From the NCBI GenBank assembly GCA_022340585.1, contig JAJDNS010000132.1, positions 1-64,000 of the forward strand: a stretch of DNA of 64,000 nt, written 5' to 3'. This DNA comes from Acidobacteriota bacterium (GTDB taxonomy: Bacteria; Acidobacteriota; Vicinamibacteria; Fen-336). The notes below the pieces were generated by a model. That model was not told the origin of the DNA, did not search any database, and was given only the letters and a program-made list of their open reading frames with translations. This document shows, one piece after another, positions 17,928-26,687 of this stretch (positions are counted from its first letter, which is position 1; every line of letters starts with the position of its first letter). A program made the position numbers and the translations under genes.

Positions 17928-20024
17928 GTGACCGGCCAGGAGAGCTGGGCTCGACTGGACGAGCTCCTGGACGGCGCCCTCCACCAGCCGCCGGAGCTGC
18001 GCCATGGGTGGGTCGTCGAGGCGTGTGGCGGAGACGAGGGGCTGCGCGCGCGCGTCGAGTCGCTCCTCGCGCTGGCCGAGGGGAACGATGCCGACCTCAC
18101 ACCGGCAGGCGCCCTCCGGGGACCCCTCTGGGACGAGTTCGTGAAGGAGCTCGAGCCTGAGGAGGACCCCGGGCTGCCACCGGGCAGTCGCCTCGGCCCC
18201 TACGAGATCCGAGGGCTTCTCGGGGCCGGCGGGATGGGCCGAGTCTACCGCGCGTACGACCCGGGACTGGATCGGGACGTGGCGATCAAGGCCCTCTCCG
18301 GGCACTTCGCGGCCGAGCCGACGAGCCTCCGACGCTTCCAGCGGGAGGCCAGGCTCCTCGCCCATCTCGATCATCCGAACATCGCGAGCATCCACGAGGT
18401 CCACGTCTTCGACGGGCGACCCCACCTGGTGCTCGAGCTGGTCGAGGGAGAAACCCTGGACGAGATCCTGACTCGGGGAGCCCTTCCTCCCGGGGAAGCC
18501 ATTACCATCGCCCGTCAGGTGGCAGAGGCTCTCGAGGAGGCCCACGGGAAGGGCATCATCCACCGCGACCTGAAGCCATCGAACGTCAAGGTCTCGCCGG
18601 ACACGCGGGTCAAGGTGCTCGACTTCGGCCTCGCTCGACGTGTCGCCAGGGGTGCCGGCCCGGGCGCGTCCTCCAGCGGCACGCTCACGCGGGAGGGAGC
18701 GGTCCTCGGCACCATCCCCTACATGAGCCCGGAGCAGGCCCAGGGCGAGCGTGTGGACGAGCGGACCGACATCTGGGCCCTCGGGTGCCTGCTCTACGAG
18801 ATGCTCACCGGCCGTCGGGCGGTGCCCAGCCAGACCGTTCCGGACCTCATCGCGTCCCTGCTGCGCGACGAGGTGGACCTCTCGGCCCTTCCCGCCGAGA
18901 CGCCACCCGCGCTCCACCGCCTCATCCGGCGGTGCCTCCGGAGAGACCCTCGCCAGAGGTTCCAGGACGTGGGCGATGCGCGCCTCGACCTGGAGGAGCT
19001 CGAAGGTGGGCCGGAGACGCAAGGGGCCCGTCCGTCGTCCGTCGCGGCGGGCGGACGGTGGCCGGCGACGGTGCCGTGGGCCCTGGCCGCGTTGGCGATG
19101 CTCGGGGCCCTGGCGATCGCCCTGCTCGGCCCCGGGAGGAGTCGTCCCCCGGGTGGGGACACGGTCCGGCAGTTCGTGCTCGACCTGCCCCCGGACGTGT
19201 CGCTGCCCCGAAATGACCACGCCTCGCCCGTGGCACTGTCACCGGACGGCTCGACCGTCGTGCTGGTGGGGGAGGGCACCGACGCGGTGCGTCTCTACCG
19301 GCGGCGCCTCGAGCATCTCGACTGGACACCGCTGCCGGAGACCGAGGGCGCCGAGCAACCCTTCTTCTCCGCCGACGGACGGGAGGTAGGGTTCTTCGCC
19401 CGGGGCCGCCTCATGCGCGTGTCTCCGGACGGACAGAGGCCGTTCAGCGTCACCGAGATCGAAGGGCGCCCGTGCGGCGCCGCATGGGCGCCGGACGGGG
19501 CGATCGTCTTCGCCCCGTCCCGATCGTCCGGACTCGTTCGGGTCGAAGCCCGGGGCGGGGCTCCACGCCCGATCACCGCGCTCGACGACGGCGAGCGTTC
19601 CCACCGCTGGCCCCAGGTGCTGCCAGACGGAAGGACGGTCCTCTTCACCGTCGAGCGCCAGCACTCGACGTTCGACGATGCGACGATCGAGACCGTCTCC
19701 CTGGAGACCGGGAAGCGCCGCCGGCTGATGCGTGGGGGCTCCCACGCTCGCTCGGTGCCAGGCGGCCACCTCGTCTACGCTCGCGGAGGACAGCTGTTCG
19801 CCGTGCCCTTCGACCCGGCCCGCTCCCGGGTCACCGGGGCGCCGGTCCGCGTCCTCGAGAGCCTGGCCTACGACCCGGGCGACGGAGGGACGAAGATGGC
19901 GGTTGCCGACGACGGCTCTCTCGCCTACGTACCCACGAACGTCTCCACGCAGGCACCCCGCCTCGTCCTCGCCCAGGGCTGGGCCCGGAGCCTCCTCACG
20001 CGCCGCGGCCCCGGGCGCTCGTGA
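17928..20024 (+). CDS. PknB-type Ser/Thr kinase with membrane anchor and shortened TolB-like propeller
   Basis: A 698-aa protein. Residues about 90-340 are a Hanks-type kinase: glycine loop GAGGMGRVY, K121 (VAIK), HRD 212-214, DFG 232-234 and an activation loop ending GTIPYMSPEQ. One transmembrane helix lies at about 382-400. The C-terminal part outside the membrane has PD40/TolB-like strands (SPDGSTVV, WAPDGAIVF, RWPQVLPDG). The propeller stops early with LVLAQGWARSLLTRRGPGRS, where related kinases continue for another one to two hundred residues. The start is GTG 17928, coupled to the sigma gene. It probably senses an outside cue and phosphorylates cytoplasmic partners such as the sigma factor (inferred). 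Confidence 0.9.
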   Translation: MTGQESWARLDELLDGALHQPPELRHGWVVEACGGDEGLRARVESLLALAEGNDADLTPAGALRGPLWDEFVKELEPEEDPGLPPGSRLGPYEIRGLLGAGGMGRVYRAYDPGLDRDVAIKALSGHFAAEPTSLRRFQREARLLAHLDHPNIASIHEVHVFDGRPHLVLELVEGETLDEILTRGALPPGEAITIARQVAEALEEAHGKGIIHRDLKPSNVKVSPDTRVKVLDFGLARRVARGAGPGASSSGTLTREGAVLGTIPYMSPEQAQGERVDERTDIWALGCLLYEMLTGRRAVPSQTVPDLIASLLRDEVDLSALPAETPPALHRLIRRCLRRDPRQRFQDVGDARLDLEELEGGPETQGARPSSVAAGGRWPATVPWALAALAMLGALAIALLGPGRSRPPGGDTVRQFVLDLPPDVSLPRNDHASPVALSPDGSTVVLVGEGTDAVRLYRRRLEHLDWTPLPETEGAEQPFFSADGREVGFFARGRLMRVSPDGQRPFSVTEIEGRPCGAAWAPDGAIVFAPSRSSGLVRVEARGGAPRPITALDDGERSHRWPQVLPDGRTVLFTVERQHSTFDDATIETVSLETGKRRRLMRGGSHARSVPGGHLVYARGGQLFAVPFDPARSRVTGAPVRVLESLAYDPGDGGTKMAVADDGSLAYVPTNVSTQAPRLVLAQGWARSLLTRRGPGRS

Positions 20025-20041
20025 CCCTGGACCGAACCCCG

Positions 20042-21142
20042 CTAGAAGTCGAATCCCAGGGCGAGGTTCAGGCGGATGTCGTCCTTCTCCGGAAAGGTCC
20101 CGTCAGAGCTCTGACGAGGCTTCTCGATCCGGTCCCAGACGAAGGTGACGTCGAAGTCGAGGGAGCCGATCAGGTCGAACTCGAAGCCGGTCACGAAGTG
20201 GTGGGTGTACCGCCCGGACTCCTCGTTCACGATGAAGAAACGATAGGCGAGATTGAAGTCGATGGACCCGCTCAGCTCGTGGTCGTAGATCGTGGTGGCG
20301 ACGAGGGAGGGCGTGCTTGCCGAGGTGGGTTCGCCCTCGAGCACGTCGTCGAAACGTGTGCTCTGGTAGGCGAGGCCCGCCGATACCTGCCAGTCGATCT
20401 TCGATGTGTCGACGATCTGATAGCCGGCCCCGGCGCCGATCGTGTACCGGTGCGCGACGTTCTGGAAGGGGTCGCGGAAGTACTCGCCGAGGACCGGCGA
20501 GAGGAAGAAGCGATCAGAGACGAAGCGGTCCCAGCCCACGATCGCACGCTGGTTGTCGCTGAGCGTCGTGTCCTCGGTCCGGCTGAAGTTCGCCAGGTAG
20601 TCGAGACTCATCCGGTTCTTGACCGTGCGCCGCATGAAGCCCACGTGGCCGTTGGTCTCGACCTGGTCGGTATTGCCCTGCCTGAAGTTGGCGCCCGCGC
20701 TGACCTTTCCCGACCAGTAGTTCCTCTCCCGGGGGGCGCCTGAGGTGATGCTGAGCACCTGGGAGCGCTCGATCTTCTGCTCCCGATCCCCCACCACCCG
20801 GACCTCGTCCCCGTCGACGAAGAGCTGCCCGACGGCGACGCCGCCCTCCACCAGCCCCACCTGCATGGTCCCGGAGGAGCGGATCTTCTTGACGTCGTCG
20901 AAGTCGAAGGTCAGCTCGTCCAGCTCGTCGCTGTCGAACTCGAGGGAATCGTCGTACATGGCGATGATCTCGCCCTTGAGCCACTCGTCCGAGACGATCT
21001 GGATCCAGTCGAACTCGTCCGGCAGGGGCGGCTCGAAGGCAGCCGTCGGGTCCTCCGCGGCCACGACCGGTCCGACTGACAGCGCCAGAAGGGCAAGGAT
21101 GGTACCGACTCCCCCCTGGAGCCTCGAGCGATTTCCGATCAT
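20042..21142 (-). CDS. DUF481 (YdiY-like) outer membrane protein
   Basis: A 366-aa exported protein. A signal peptide ends near VVAAED (about residue 31). Residues 35-125 form a small domain that includes DELTFDFDDVKKI, which often precedes DUF481. Residues 140-366 are a 10- to 12-strand beta-barrel with alternating hydrophobic strands (SAGANFRQGNTDQVETNG, LSYLANFS-like segments) and a terminal aromatic residue in LALGFDF, as expected for BAM-assembled outer membrane proteins. ATG 21142 has GGGAGG 7 nt upstream. Function unknown; presence implies a diderm cell. Confidence 0.85.
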   Translation of the reverse strand: MIGNRSRLQGGVGTILALLALSVGPVVAAEDPTAAFEPPLPDEFDWIQIVSDEWLKGEIIAMYDDSLEFDSDELDELTFDFDDVKKIRSSGTMQVGLVEGGVAVGQLFVDGDEVRVVGDREQKIERSQVLSITSGAPRERNYWSGKVSAGANFRQGNTDQVETNGHVGFMRRTVKNRMSLDYLANFSRTEDTTLSDNQRAIVGWDRFVSDRFFLSPVLGEYFRDPFQNVAHRYTIGAGAGYQIVDTSKIDWQVSAGLAYQSTRFDDVLEGEPTSASTPSLVATTIYDHELSGSIDFNLAYRFFIVNEESGRYTHHFVTGFEFDLIGSLDFDVTFVWDRIEKPRQSSDGTFPEKDDIRLNLALGFDF

Positions 21143-21210
21143 CGAGCGACCTCCCCGGCGGCGCCCGCCCGAGTGATTGCCCCGATGCCGACCGCCTCGT
21201 CTGAATGCTG

Positions 21211-21278
21211 AGGACCGAACCGGCCTGCGGCCGGATGCCCTGGCCAAGGACACGATTCCGCCATGGCGGTCGTGTCCT
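21211..21278 (+). repeat. Two-hairpin REP-like repeat, copy 1 (full)
   Basis: The first hairpin is CCGGCC-TGC-GGCCGG; the second has GGACACGA and TCGTGTCC arms around the palindrome CCGCCATGGCGG. It lies in the spacer upstream of the DUF481 gene. Related copies are at 50012-50068 (minus), 55050-55117 and a remnant at 25049-25074. Confidence 0.7.
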
Positions 21279-21361
21279 CGGCAGTAGCCTTCGACTGTAG
21301 CGCACGCCGCGGGTCCCGCAAAGCGGGCCGACCGCTCGCCGCCCCTGGCCCCGGCCCGGCG

Positions 21362-22159
21362 TCAGAAAATGCGGAGAATGGGGCTCAGGAGGACGCGGGC
21401 CCCGACCGGCCCCTCCGGGCCCCGCGCCGGCTCGAAGCGCCAGAGCGGCAGGACGCGGAGGACCGCCCGCTCGTGCGAAGCGCCCATGCCGGTCTTGATC
21501 CGGGGCGTGTGGATCCGCCCGTCGGTTCCCACGATCGCCTCCACCTCGACCTCGCCCTCCTGCCGGATCCGGCCGGAGCCGTGGTGGTACCAGGGGTCCA
21601 CCGAGAGGAGGGCCTCGGGCCAGGTCTCGACCTGGCGGCTCAGCATCTTCTCGTCGACGGGAGCGTACACCTCCCGGCTCGCCACCTCCGCCGGGGCCTC
21701 GCCAGGTGGCAGATCGAACCCAACTCCCTTCGACCCCAGATAGGCTTCCGGCGTCTGCAGCACCCGGTCCACCTGCGCCCTGACCACCGAATCGTCAGTC
21801 CCCTCTCCCAGCCCTTCGACGAACAGGAGCAGCCCGGGCCGGACCTGCTCGCACCGTTCGGCCCGTCCCCGGACCTTCGGGAGGCCGATGTTGTCGAGGG
21901 AGAAGCGAGCCGTCCCGTCCTCGAAGGCCACTGCCCGCACGTGGACGGCCACGTCACACCCGCCGGCCAGCTCCTTCCCCGGTCCGGCCTTGACCGTCTG
22001 CGCGTCGCCGCCCCCGTGCGGCAGGACCCGGACCTCGCCCTGGTATCCGGCCAGCGGCTCGGGCAAGGTCGCAGGGCCAGCCGGAGTCTGGGGGCCGGCC
22101 GACCGGCAGGCCGTCCCGAGGACGAGGAGAAGAAGCACGGCGACTTCCTGACGCGTCAT
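21362..22159 (-). CDS. Lipoprotein with a TonB-C-like C-terminal domain
   Basis: A 265-aa protein beginning with a lipoprotein signal: hydrophobic VAVLLLLVLGTAC with C18 as the likely lipidated residue. Middle regions are not recognised. The last 75 residues (VEVEAIVGTDGRIHTPRI, then AVLRVLPLWRFEPARGPEG) look like the TonB C-terminal fold, where the motif WRFEPA is characteristic. It may tie an outer membrane receptor to an energy source, or simply be a periplasmic scaffold. ATG 22159 follows AAGGAGG. It is divergent from the RraA-like gene. Confidence 0.7.
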   Translation of the reverse strand: MTRQEVAVLLLLVLGTACRSAGPQTPAGPATLPEPLAGYQGEVRVLPHGGGDAQTVKAGPGKELAGGCDVAVHVRAVAFEDGTARFSLDNIGLPKVRGRAERCEQVRPGLLLFVEGLGEGTDDSVVRAQVDRVLQTPEAYLGSKGVGFDLPPGEAPAEVASREVYAPVDEKMLSRQVETWPEALLSVDPWYHHGSGRIRQEGEVEVEAIVGTDGRIHTPRIKTGMGASHERAVLRVLPLWRFEPARGPEGPVGARVLLSPILRIF

Positions 22160-22283
22160 GGGTCCTCCTTCGCACACCGCGGGTTCGCCGCGGACACGGT
22201 TGGCCAACCGGGATTTCGGCGCAGTGATGCGCCTCACTCTGCTCTCCGGACCGGTTTGCTCCCCACGCACCCCGCTTACGAAA

Positions 22284-22289
22284 TACAAT
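22284..22289 (+). promoter_or_regulatory. Possible -10 box for the RraA-like gene
   Basis: TACAAT sits 28 nt before the start codon. No good -35 box is found at the usual distance. Confidence 0.3.
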
Positions 22290-22316
22290 CCTCCCGTCCT
22301 GCGAAAGGAGAGATTC

Positions 22317-23252
22317 ATGAAGCGCATCCTGACCGTCGCACTCGTCACCGCACTCCTGGTTCCGACCCTGGCCCTCGCCCAGGACGTGACCCCCTCCCGC
22401 GAGGAGGTCATCGCCCTCACCTCGGGCTGGGACGGCGAGCGATTCGAAGACGGCCGGCCGAAGGTCCCTGACGCCATCCTCGAGCGCATGAAGAACGTCA
22501 ACCTCGAGGAGGCCTGGTCCGTTCTCCGCGGGAAGAAGTTCGAGTGGCAGTACGAGGGACGCTGGAAGCTCGTGCACCTCGACCCGACCGAGACCATGGT
22601 CGGCCGGGCCCTGACCGCGACTTTCGTCCCGAAGCGGCCGGACCTCGACGCCGCCCTGACGAAGAAGGGACACGCCGACGGCCACGTGGGTGGCCGCAAC
22701 TCCTGGCCCATCGACATGCTGCAGAAGGGTGACGTCTACGTGGCGAACGCCTTCAGCAGCTTCGAAGGAGGCCCAATCATCGGCGGGAACCTGAGCACCG
22801 CGATCTTCAAGAACTCCGGCAATGGCGTCGTCTTCGACGGCTCGGTCCGGGACATCGCCCAGATGGAGACGATCGTCGGCTTCAAGGCCTGGGTCCGCGA
22901 CTGGCACCCGTCCTACAACTACGACAACATGCTCGTCTCGATCAATCGCCCAACCCGCATCGGCGAATCCACCGTTCTTCCCGGCGACGTGGTGCTGGCC
23001 AAGCGCGGTGGCGTGATCTTCATCCCGCCCCAGCTGGCGGAGGACGTCTGCAAGACCGGCGAGCTGGTGCAGCTCCGCGACATGTTCGGCTTCCAGCGGA
23101 TCAAGGAGGGGACCTACACCCCCGGCCAGATCGACCAGCGTTGGAGCGACGAGATGGAGAAGGACTTCTCCGGGTGGCTGAACGACCACATCGACGAGCT
23201 CCCGGTCCCGAGGGAGCAGATCCAGGAGCTCCTGAAGGAGAGAACCTGGTAG
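22317..23252 (+). CDS. Exported RraA/HMG-aldolase-like protein
   Basis: A 311-aa protein with a clear Sec signal peptide (MKRILTVALVTALLVPTLALAQ, cleavage near residue 22). The core is the RraA / 4-hydroxy-4-methyl-2-oxoglutarate aldolase fold, with the conserved segment GVVFDGSVRD holding the Arg and Asp that bind substrate and metal in the aldolases. A cytoplasmic RraA would not need a signal peptide, so this belongs to an exported branch whose role is unknown; processing of a keto-sugar or keto-acid in the periplasm is plausible. ATG 22317 has AAAGGAG upstream. Confidence 0.8.
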   Translation: MKRILTVALVTALLVPTLALAQDVTPSREEVIALTSGWDGERFEDGRPKVPDAILERMKNVNLEEAWSVLRGKKFEWQYEGRWKLVHLDPTETMVGRALTATFVPKRPDLDAALTKKGHADGHVGGRNSWPIDMLQKGDVYVANAFSSFEGGPIIGGNLSTAIFKNSGNGVVFDGSVRDIAQMETIVGFKAWVRDWHPSYNYDNMLVSINRPTRIGESTVLPGDVVLAKRGGVIFIPPQLAEDVCKTGELVQLRDMFGFQRIKEGTYTPGQIDQRWSDEMEKDFSGWLNDHIDELPVPREQIQELLKERTW

Positions 23253-23304
23253 CGGCCCGGCGAAGAGTCGAACCGTACACTGGCGGCCGACGCGGGAGGG
23301 CCTC

Positions 23305-23403
23305 ATGGCCGATCCACACACGCGCCGTTCCTGCCTGCAGGGGGGCACGGTCGGCGCGGTGACCGGGGCCCACGGCGGCGGGCCGACGGAGGCGACTTCT
23401 TGA
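23305..23403 (+). pseudogene. 32-codon remnant of a Tat signal peptide
   Basis: ATG 23305 follows GGGAGGG and encodes a short frame with TRRSCLQGGTVGAV, which resembles a twin-arginine leader, but the frame ends at TGA 23401 with no mature domain. It overlaps the TTG start of the next gene. It may be the left-over start of a lost exported enzyme. Confidence 0.25.
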
Positions 23404-25046
23404 GTGCCACCGCCGAGCGTCCCGGTGCGTCCAGCCGCACGCGCCCGGTCGGCGCCGCGATCGCTGCGCTCGCCGCTCTTGGCGTCTCCACCTTCTCCTT
23501 CCTGCGGCCGACGAACTTCCGCGGCTACGACGAGTGGCTGATCTTCTGGATGCTCTCGCGCAGACTCATCTCGTTTCCGTACGCGAACCGGCCCTTCGGC
23601 CTCGTCTGGCACGTGCCGGCGTGGATGTTGGCGCCGGACCGGCTGTGGGGGTTCCAGCTGGTCCACGCCTTCTGGCTGACGGTCGTCGGCGTGCTCGCCT
23701 TCCTGATCGTCCGGCGCCTCCTCCCGGGCCATCCCGATCTCGCCTTTCTCGGCGGCGCGCTGGCGATCGCGTGGATGCCATCGGAGGAGACGCGGATCGC
23801 CACCGTGCAGATGATCCAATACAGCGGCTGCACGGCAGGCGCGCTCCTCGCCACCTGGCTGCTGCTCGAGGCTGGCCACCGGCGGAGCCGCGTGCTCCTG
23901 CTGGCTGCCGCCACCGTGGCGACCATCACCGCGCTGAGCTTCGAGGCAACGCTCCCTGTACTCGGCATGGGCGCCGGGCTCCTGTTGCTCGGGAGCACTC
24001 GGGCAGAAGCGCGAAGACGACTGCCGTGGGCGGCAGGATGGCTCGTCCTGACCGCGGCCCTCGGCCTGCGAGCGATCCTGCCGGTCGTCACGCATCTCGA
24101 GAGCCTCGGCTACCAGCTCGGCGGCTCGAGCTCTCTCCGCCCCGCGAGGGGCGTGCTCCGGCACACCGGGATCCAGCTGCGCTACCACCTCCATCCGCTG
24201 ACCGACTTCCGAGTCGCGGAGCTGGCTGAGCCCGCGGTGTGGCTGGCCGTCGTCCTGTTCGTGGCCGGGCTCGTCGTCGCCACGCGCGGCCAACGAGAGG
24301 AGCCGCGAGGCGCGCCGGCGCGCGGCGCGATTGCGCTCGCCGGCCTCCTCGGGCTCGGGCACGCCGTCCTGGCCTACCTGCCCTTCCTGCTCACGCGTGG
24401 AGTTCGTGGCCCGGTGAGAACCGAGTTCTTGTCGGCCGCGGGGATCGGCGTGTTGATCGCGGCGGTGGTGGTCCTGGTGGCGTCGCTGGCCCCGCCGCGG
24501 GCGCGCCTGGTGGTGGTTGCGACCCTGGGAGCCTGGGTGGTGGCCGGGGGCACCGGCCGCACGATCGCGATGCAGCGGGAGTGGGACGCTAGCCTCTACG
24601 CCAACCAGCGGAGCACGCTGCAGCAGATCGGCGCCATGGCGCCGGGGCTTCAGCCGCACACGCTGGTCATCCTGATGCAGAGCGGGCATACCTGGTTCTA
24701 CAGCTTCACGTTCTCCAAGGCCGTGGAGTACCTGTACGCGGACGCGGCGCGCGGCTGGGCCCCCGGCGCCGACCCATTTCTTCTCGAGGCGCGCCTCGAG
24801 CCGGACGCGGTGTGGTGGGAGCCGGACATCGCCACCCGGAGACCGTGGCGCCAGGACGTCGAACGCTACCGCCACGAGGAGGTGGTGGTCTTCGGCGAGG
24901 ACGACGCGGGCCGCGTCCGGATGCTGGACACCTGGCCCGCAGATCTCGGCCCACTTCCGCCGGGCGCAAGGTACGCACCGCGCTCTCGAATCCGCGCCGA
25001 GGGTCCGGCGCCGACTCAGCTCGCGATCGTGTCGGCGCCGCGCTGA
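23400..25046 (+). CDS. Polytopic membrane protein, possible GT-C type glycosyltransferase
   Basis: A 548-aa protein with about 10-11 hydrophobic helices between residues 15 and 390 and a soluble C-terminal part of about 150 residues. Early features YDEWLIFWML and PFGLVWHVPAW resemble the first loop of GT-C enzymes, where an acidic residue acts in catalysis, but the family is not certain. The best start is TTG 23400, with GGAGG about 8 nt upstream; no ATG is well placed. Likely inner membrane, acting on lipid-linked sugars. Confidence 0.65.
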   Translation: MSATAERPGASSRTRPVGAAIAALAALGVSTFSFLRPTNFRGYDEWLIFWMLSRRLISFPYANRPFGLVWHVPAWMLAPDRLWGFQLVHAFWLTVVGVLAFLIVRRLLPGHPDLAFLGGALAIAWMPSEETRIATVQMIQYSGCTAGALLATWLLLEAGHRRSRVLLLAAATVATITALSFEATLPVLGMGAGLLLLGSTRAEARRRLPWAAGWLVLTAALGLRAILPVVTHLESLGYQLGGSSSLRPARGVLRHTGIQLRYHLHPLTDFRVAELAEPAVWLAVVLFVAGLVVATRGQREEPRGAPARGAIALAGLLGLGHAVLAYLPFLLTRGVRGPVRTEFLSAAGIGVLIAAVVVLVASLAPPRARLVVVATLGAWVVAGGTGRTIAMQREWDASLYANQRSTLQQIGAMAPGLQPHTLVILMQSGHTWFYSFTFSKAVEYLYADAARGWAPGADPFLLEARLEPDAVWWEPDIATRRPWRQDVERYRHEEVVVFGEDDAGRVRMLDTWPADLGPLPPGARYAPRSRIRAEGPAPTQLAIVSAPR

Positions 25047-25048
25047 CG

Positions 25049-25074
25049 TGGCGATCGTGTCCGTGGCAGGGGCG
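25049..25074 (+). repeat. Remnant of the two-hairpin repeat
   Basis: TGGCGATCGTGTCC followed by GTGGCAGGGGC matches the right end of the copy at 50012-50068 read on the minus strand. The left half and first hairpin are missing. Confidence 0.4.
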
Positions 25075-25148
25075 GCGACGGCCGACCGGCGGGACCCCGC
25101 CCGTCGTATCGCGTGTAGACTCTCGGTGCACTCAACCGGGAGGTCGCT

Positions 25149-26090
25149 GTGGGTCGGATGATCGCCTCGTCTTCGAACAGTCTCGTGCCGGTACTGCTCG
25201 CCGCTGCGGCCCTCGCCGGCCTCGGGCCCGGGGCCGGGGCCGAGTGGAGGGCGGAGGCCGGTGCGGACGAGACCGCGGTACGGCCGACGGCGGCCCTCGC
25301 CATGGAGGACCTGGTCGCCTGGTGCATCGTGCCCTTCGACAGCCGGAAGCGCACGCCCGAGGAGCGCATCGGGATGCTCGAGCAACTGGGGTTCACGCGG
25401 TACGCGTACGACTGGCGCACCGAGCACCTGGCCGACACCGCCCGCGAGCTCCGCCTCGCCGAGGACCGGGGCATCGACGTGACCGCGGTTTGGCTCTGGA
25501 TCGACGGTGAGGGGGACCGGCCCGGTCAGCTCCGGGAGGACAACGAGCGGGTCCTCGCCGCAGTGGCGGAGGCCGGGATCTCGACCCAGTTCTGGCTCGG
25601 CTTCAACGAGAACTTCTTCGAAGGCCTGAGCGGCGACGAGAAGGTCGCTCGGGGCGCCGAGATGGTGGGGTACCTGAGCGACCGGGCCGCCGAGACCGGG
25701 AGCCGCGTCGCCCTCTACAACCACGGCGGGTGGTTCGGCGAGCCCGAGAACCAGATCCGGATCATCGAGGCCCTCCCGGACCACGATGTGGGCATCGTCT
25801 ACAACTTCCACCACGGCCACGAGCAGATCGACCGATTCGACACGCTGGTCGAGAAGATGAAGCCCTACCTGTGGGTGGTGAACCTGAACGGCATGCGCCC
25901 GGAGGGACCGAAGATCCTGCCCTTTGGGACCGGCACGCACGAGAGGGCGATGCTCCAGCGGGTGCTCGACGCGGGCTTCAAGGGCCCCTTCGGCGTGCTG
26001 GGCCACGTCGACGATGCGGATGTGAAGGTGATCCTCGAAGGCAACCTGAAGGGCCTGGGCGTTCACCGGGCGGCCGCGGCGACTCGGTGA
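25149..26090 (+). CDS. Exported sugar phosphate isomerase/epimerase-like TIM-barrel protein
   Basis: A 313-aa protein. An N-terminal signal peptide (VPVLLAAAALAGLGPGAGA) is followed by an AP-endonuclease-2/xylose-isomerase-like barrel: GMLEQLGFTRYAYDW, ALYNHGGWFG with the conserved His, and VYNFHHGHEQIDRF. The metal-binding Glu/Asp/His pattern of active isomerases is only partly visible. GTG 25149 has GGGAGG 5 nt upstream; ATG 25158 is an alternative. Export is unusual for this fold and matches the 3-keto-glycoside cleaving relatives found near Gfo/Idh/MocA proteins (inferred). Confidence 0.78.
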   Translation: MGRMIASSSNSLVPVLLAAAALAGLGPGAGAEWRAEAGADETAVRPTAALAMEDLVAWCIVPFDSRKRTPEERIGMLEQLGFTRYAYDWRTEHLADTARELRLAEDRGIDVTAVWLWIDGEGDRPGQLREDNERVLAAVAEAGISTQFWLGFNENFFEGLSGDEKVARGAEMVGYLSDRAAETGSRVALYNHGGWFGEPENQIRIIEALPDHDVGIVYNFHHGHEQIDRFDTLVEKMKPYLWVVNLNGMRPEGPKILPFGTGTHERAMLQRVLDAGFKGPFGVLGHVDDADVKVILEGNLKGLGVHRAAAATR

Positions 26091-26134
26091 AGTCGCGGCG
26101 CCGGTACGAGGCCACGGAGCTGCTAGACTGGGGC

Positions 26135-26440
26135 ATGGCTCTTCTGCGCCCGCGAGACGAGCGGCCCGATTTCGCCACGAGACGGCGGATCCACACCGTC
26201 GTGCGGTGCCCACTGAACGGGCACCAGGCCGGGGCCTGCCGGGGGCTGTGCGAGCCCTCGCCCGAGGGCGACGGGCTGTGCGGACGGCTGGCCGCTCACG
26301 CCCTCGTCGGGCGCACCCAGGCCGCCATCGCCGCCCACGAGGCCGAGAAACGCACGGGAGCGTTGTGGGTGCGCCCGGGTCTGCCCCGGCGGCCCCCCCG
26401 CACGCTCGCCCGTCTCGACCAGACGCGCCGCGGCTTCTAG
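26135..26440 (+). CDS. Small Cys-rich protein of unknown function
   Basis: A 101-aa protein, not recognised. Its central part has four Cys in RCPLNGHQAGACRGLCEP and DGLCGRLA (C-x8-C-x3-C-x9-C), which could bind a metal. Both ends are Arg-rich. ATG 26135 starts 44 nt after the isomerase-like gene and its codon use fits the neighbours. It may alternatively be non-coding sequence that happens to lack stops. Confidence 0.42.
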   Translation: MALLRPRDERPDFATRRRIHTVVRCPLNGHQAGACRGLCEPSPEGDGLCGRLAAHALVGRTQAAIAAHEAEKRTGALWVRPGLPRRPPRTLARLDQTRRGF

Positions 26441-26544
26441 GCCGCCCCACACGCTGGGCAACGAGGCGACGGGTCCCATGACCCACGTGGCAGGATGCCA
26501 TGAACGAAGCGCACACAGGTGTGCTGAGACCGGACGCAAAGTAC

Positions 26545-26557
26545 TGAACCCGGTTCA
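26545..26557 (+). promoter_or_regulatory. Candidate MarR operator O1
   Basis: TGAACCCGGTTCA is a perfect palindrome. It matches O2 at 26672-26684 at 10 of 13 positions; both fit T-K-AAC-S-CGGTT-M-A. It lies 143 nt before the marR start. Confidence 0.5.
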
Positions 26558-26628
26558 ATAGCTTCCCGGAAACCTTCTCTTCGCCCTTCAGTTCGCCCCT
26601 CTTGCCACGGTTCGGTCGAATTGTCATG

Positions 26629-26654
26629 TTGACGGAGCGCTGAGCGGGTATACC
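26629..26654 (+). promoter_or_regulatory. Possible promoter of the marR-kor-hdr operon
   Basis: TTGACG (26629) and TATACC (26649) resemble -35 and -10 boxes but are only 14 nt apart. The boxes are flanked by the two operator-like palindromes. Confidence 0.3.
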
Positions 26655-26671
26655 TTTAAGGCCGCGAACTA

Positions 26672-26684
26672 TTAACGCGGTTAA
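26672..26684 (+). promoter_or_regulatory. Candidate MarR operator O2, adjacent to the marR start
   Basis: TTAACGCGGTTAA is an inverted repeat (TTAAC-GCG-GTTAA) ending 3 nt before the marR ATG. Its position downstream of the presumed -10 box suits autorepression. Confidence 0.5.
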
Positions 26685-26687
26685 CCG

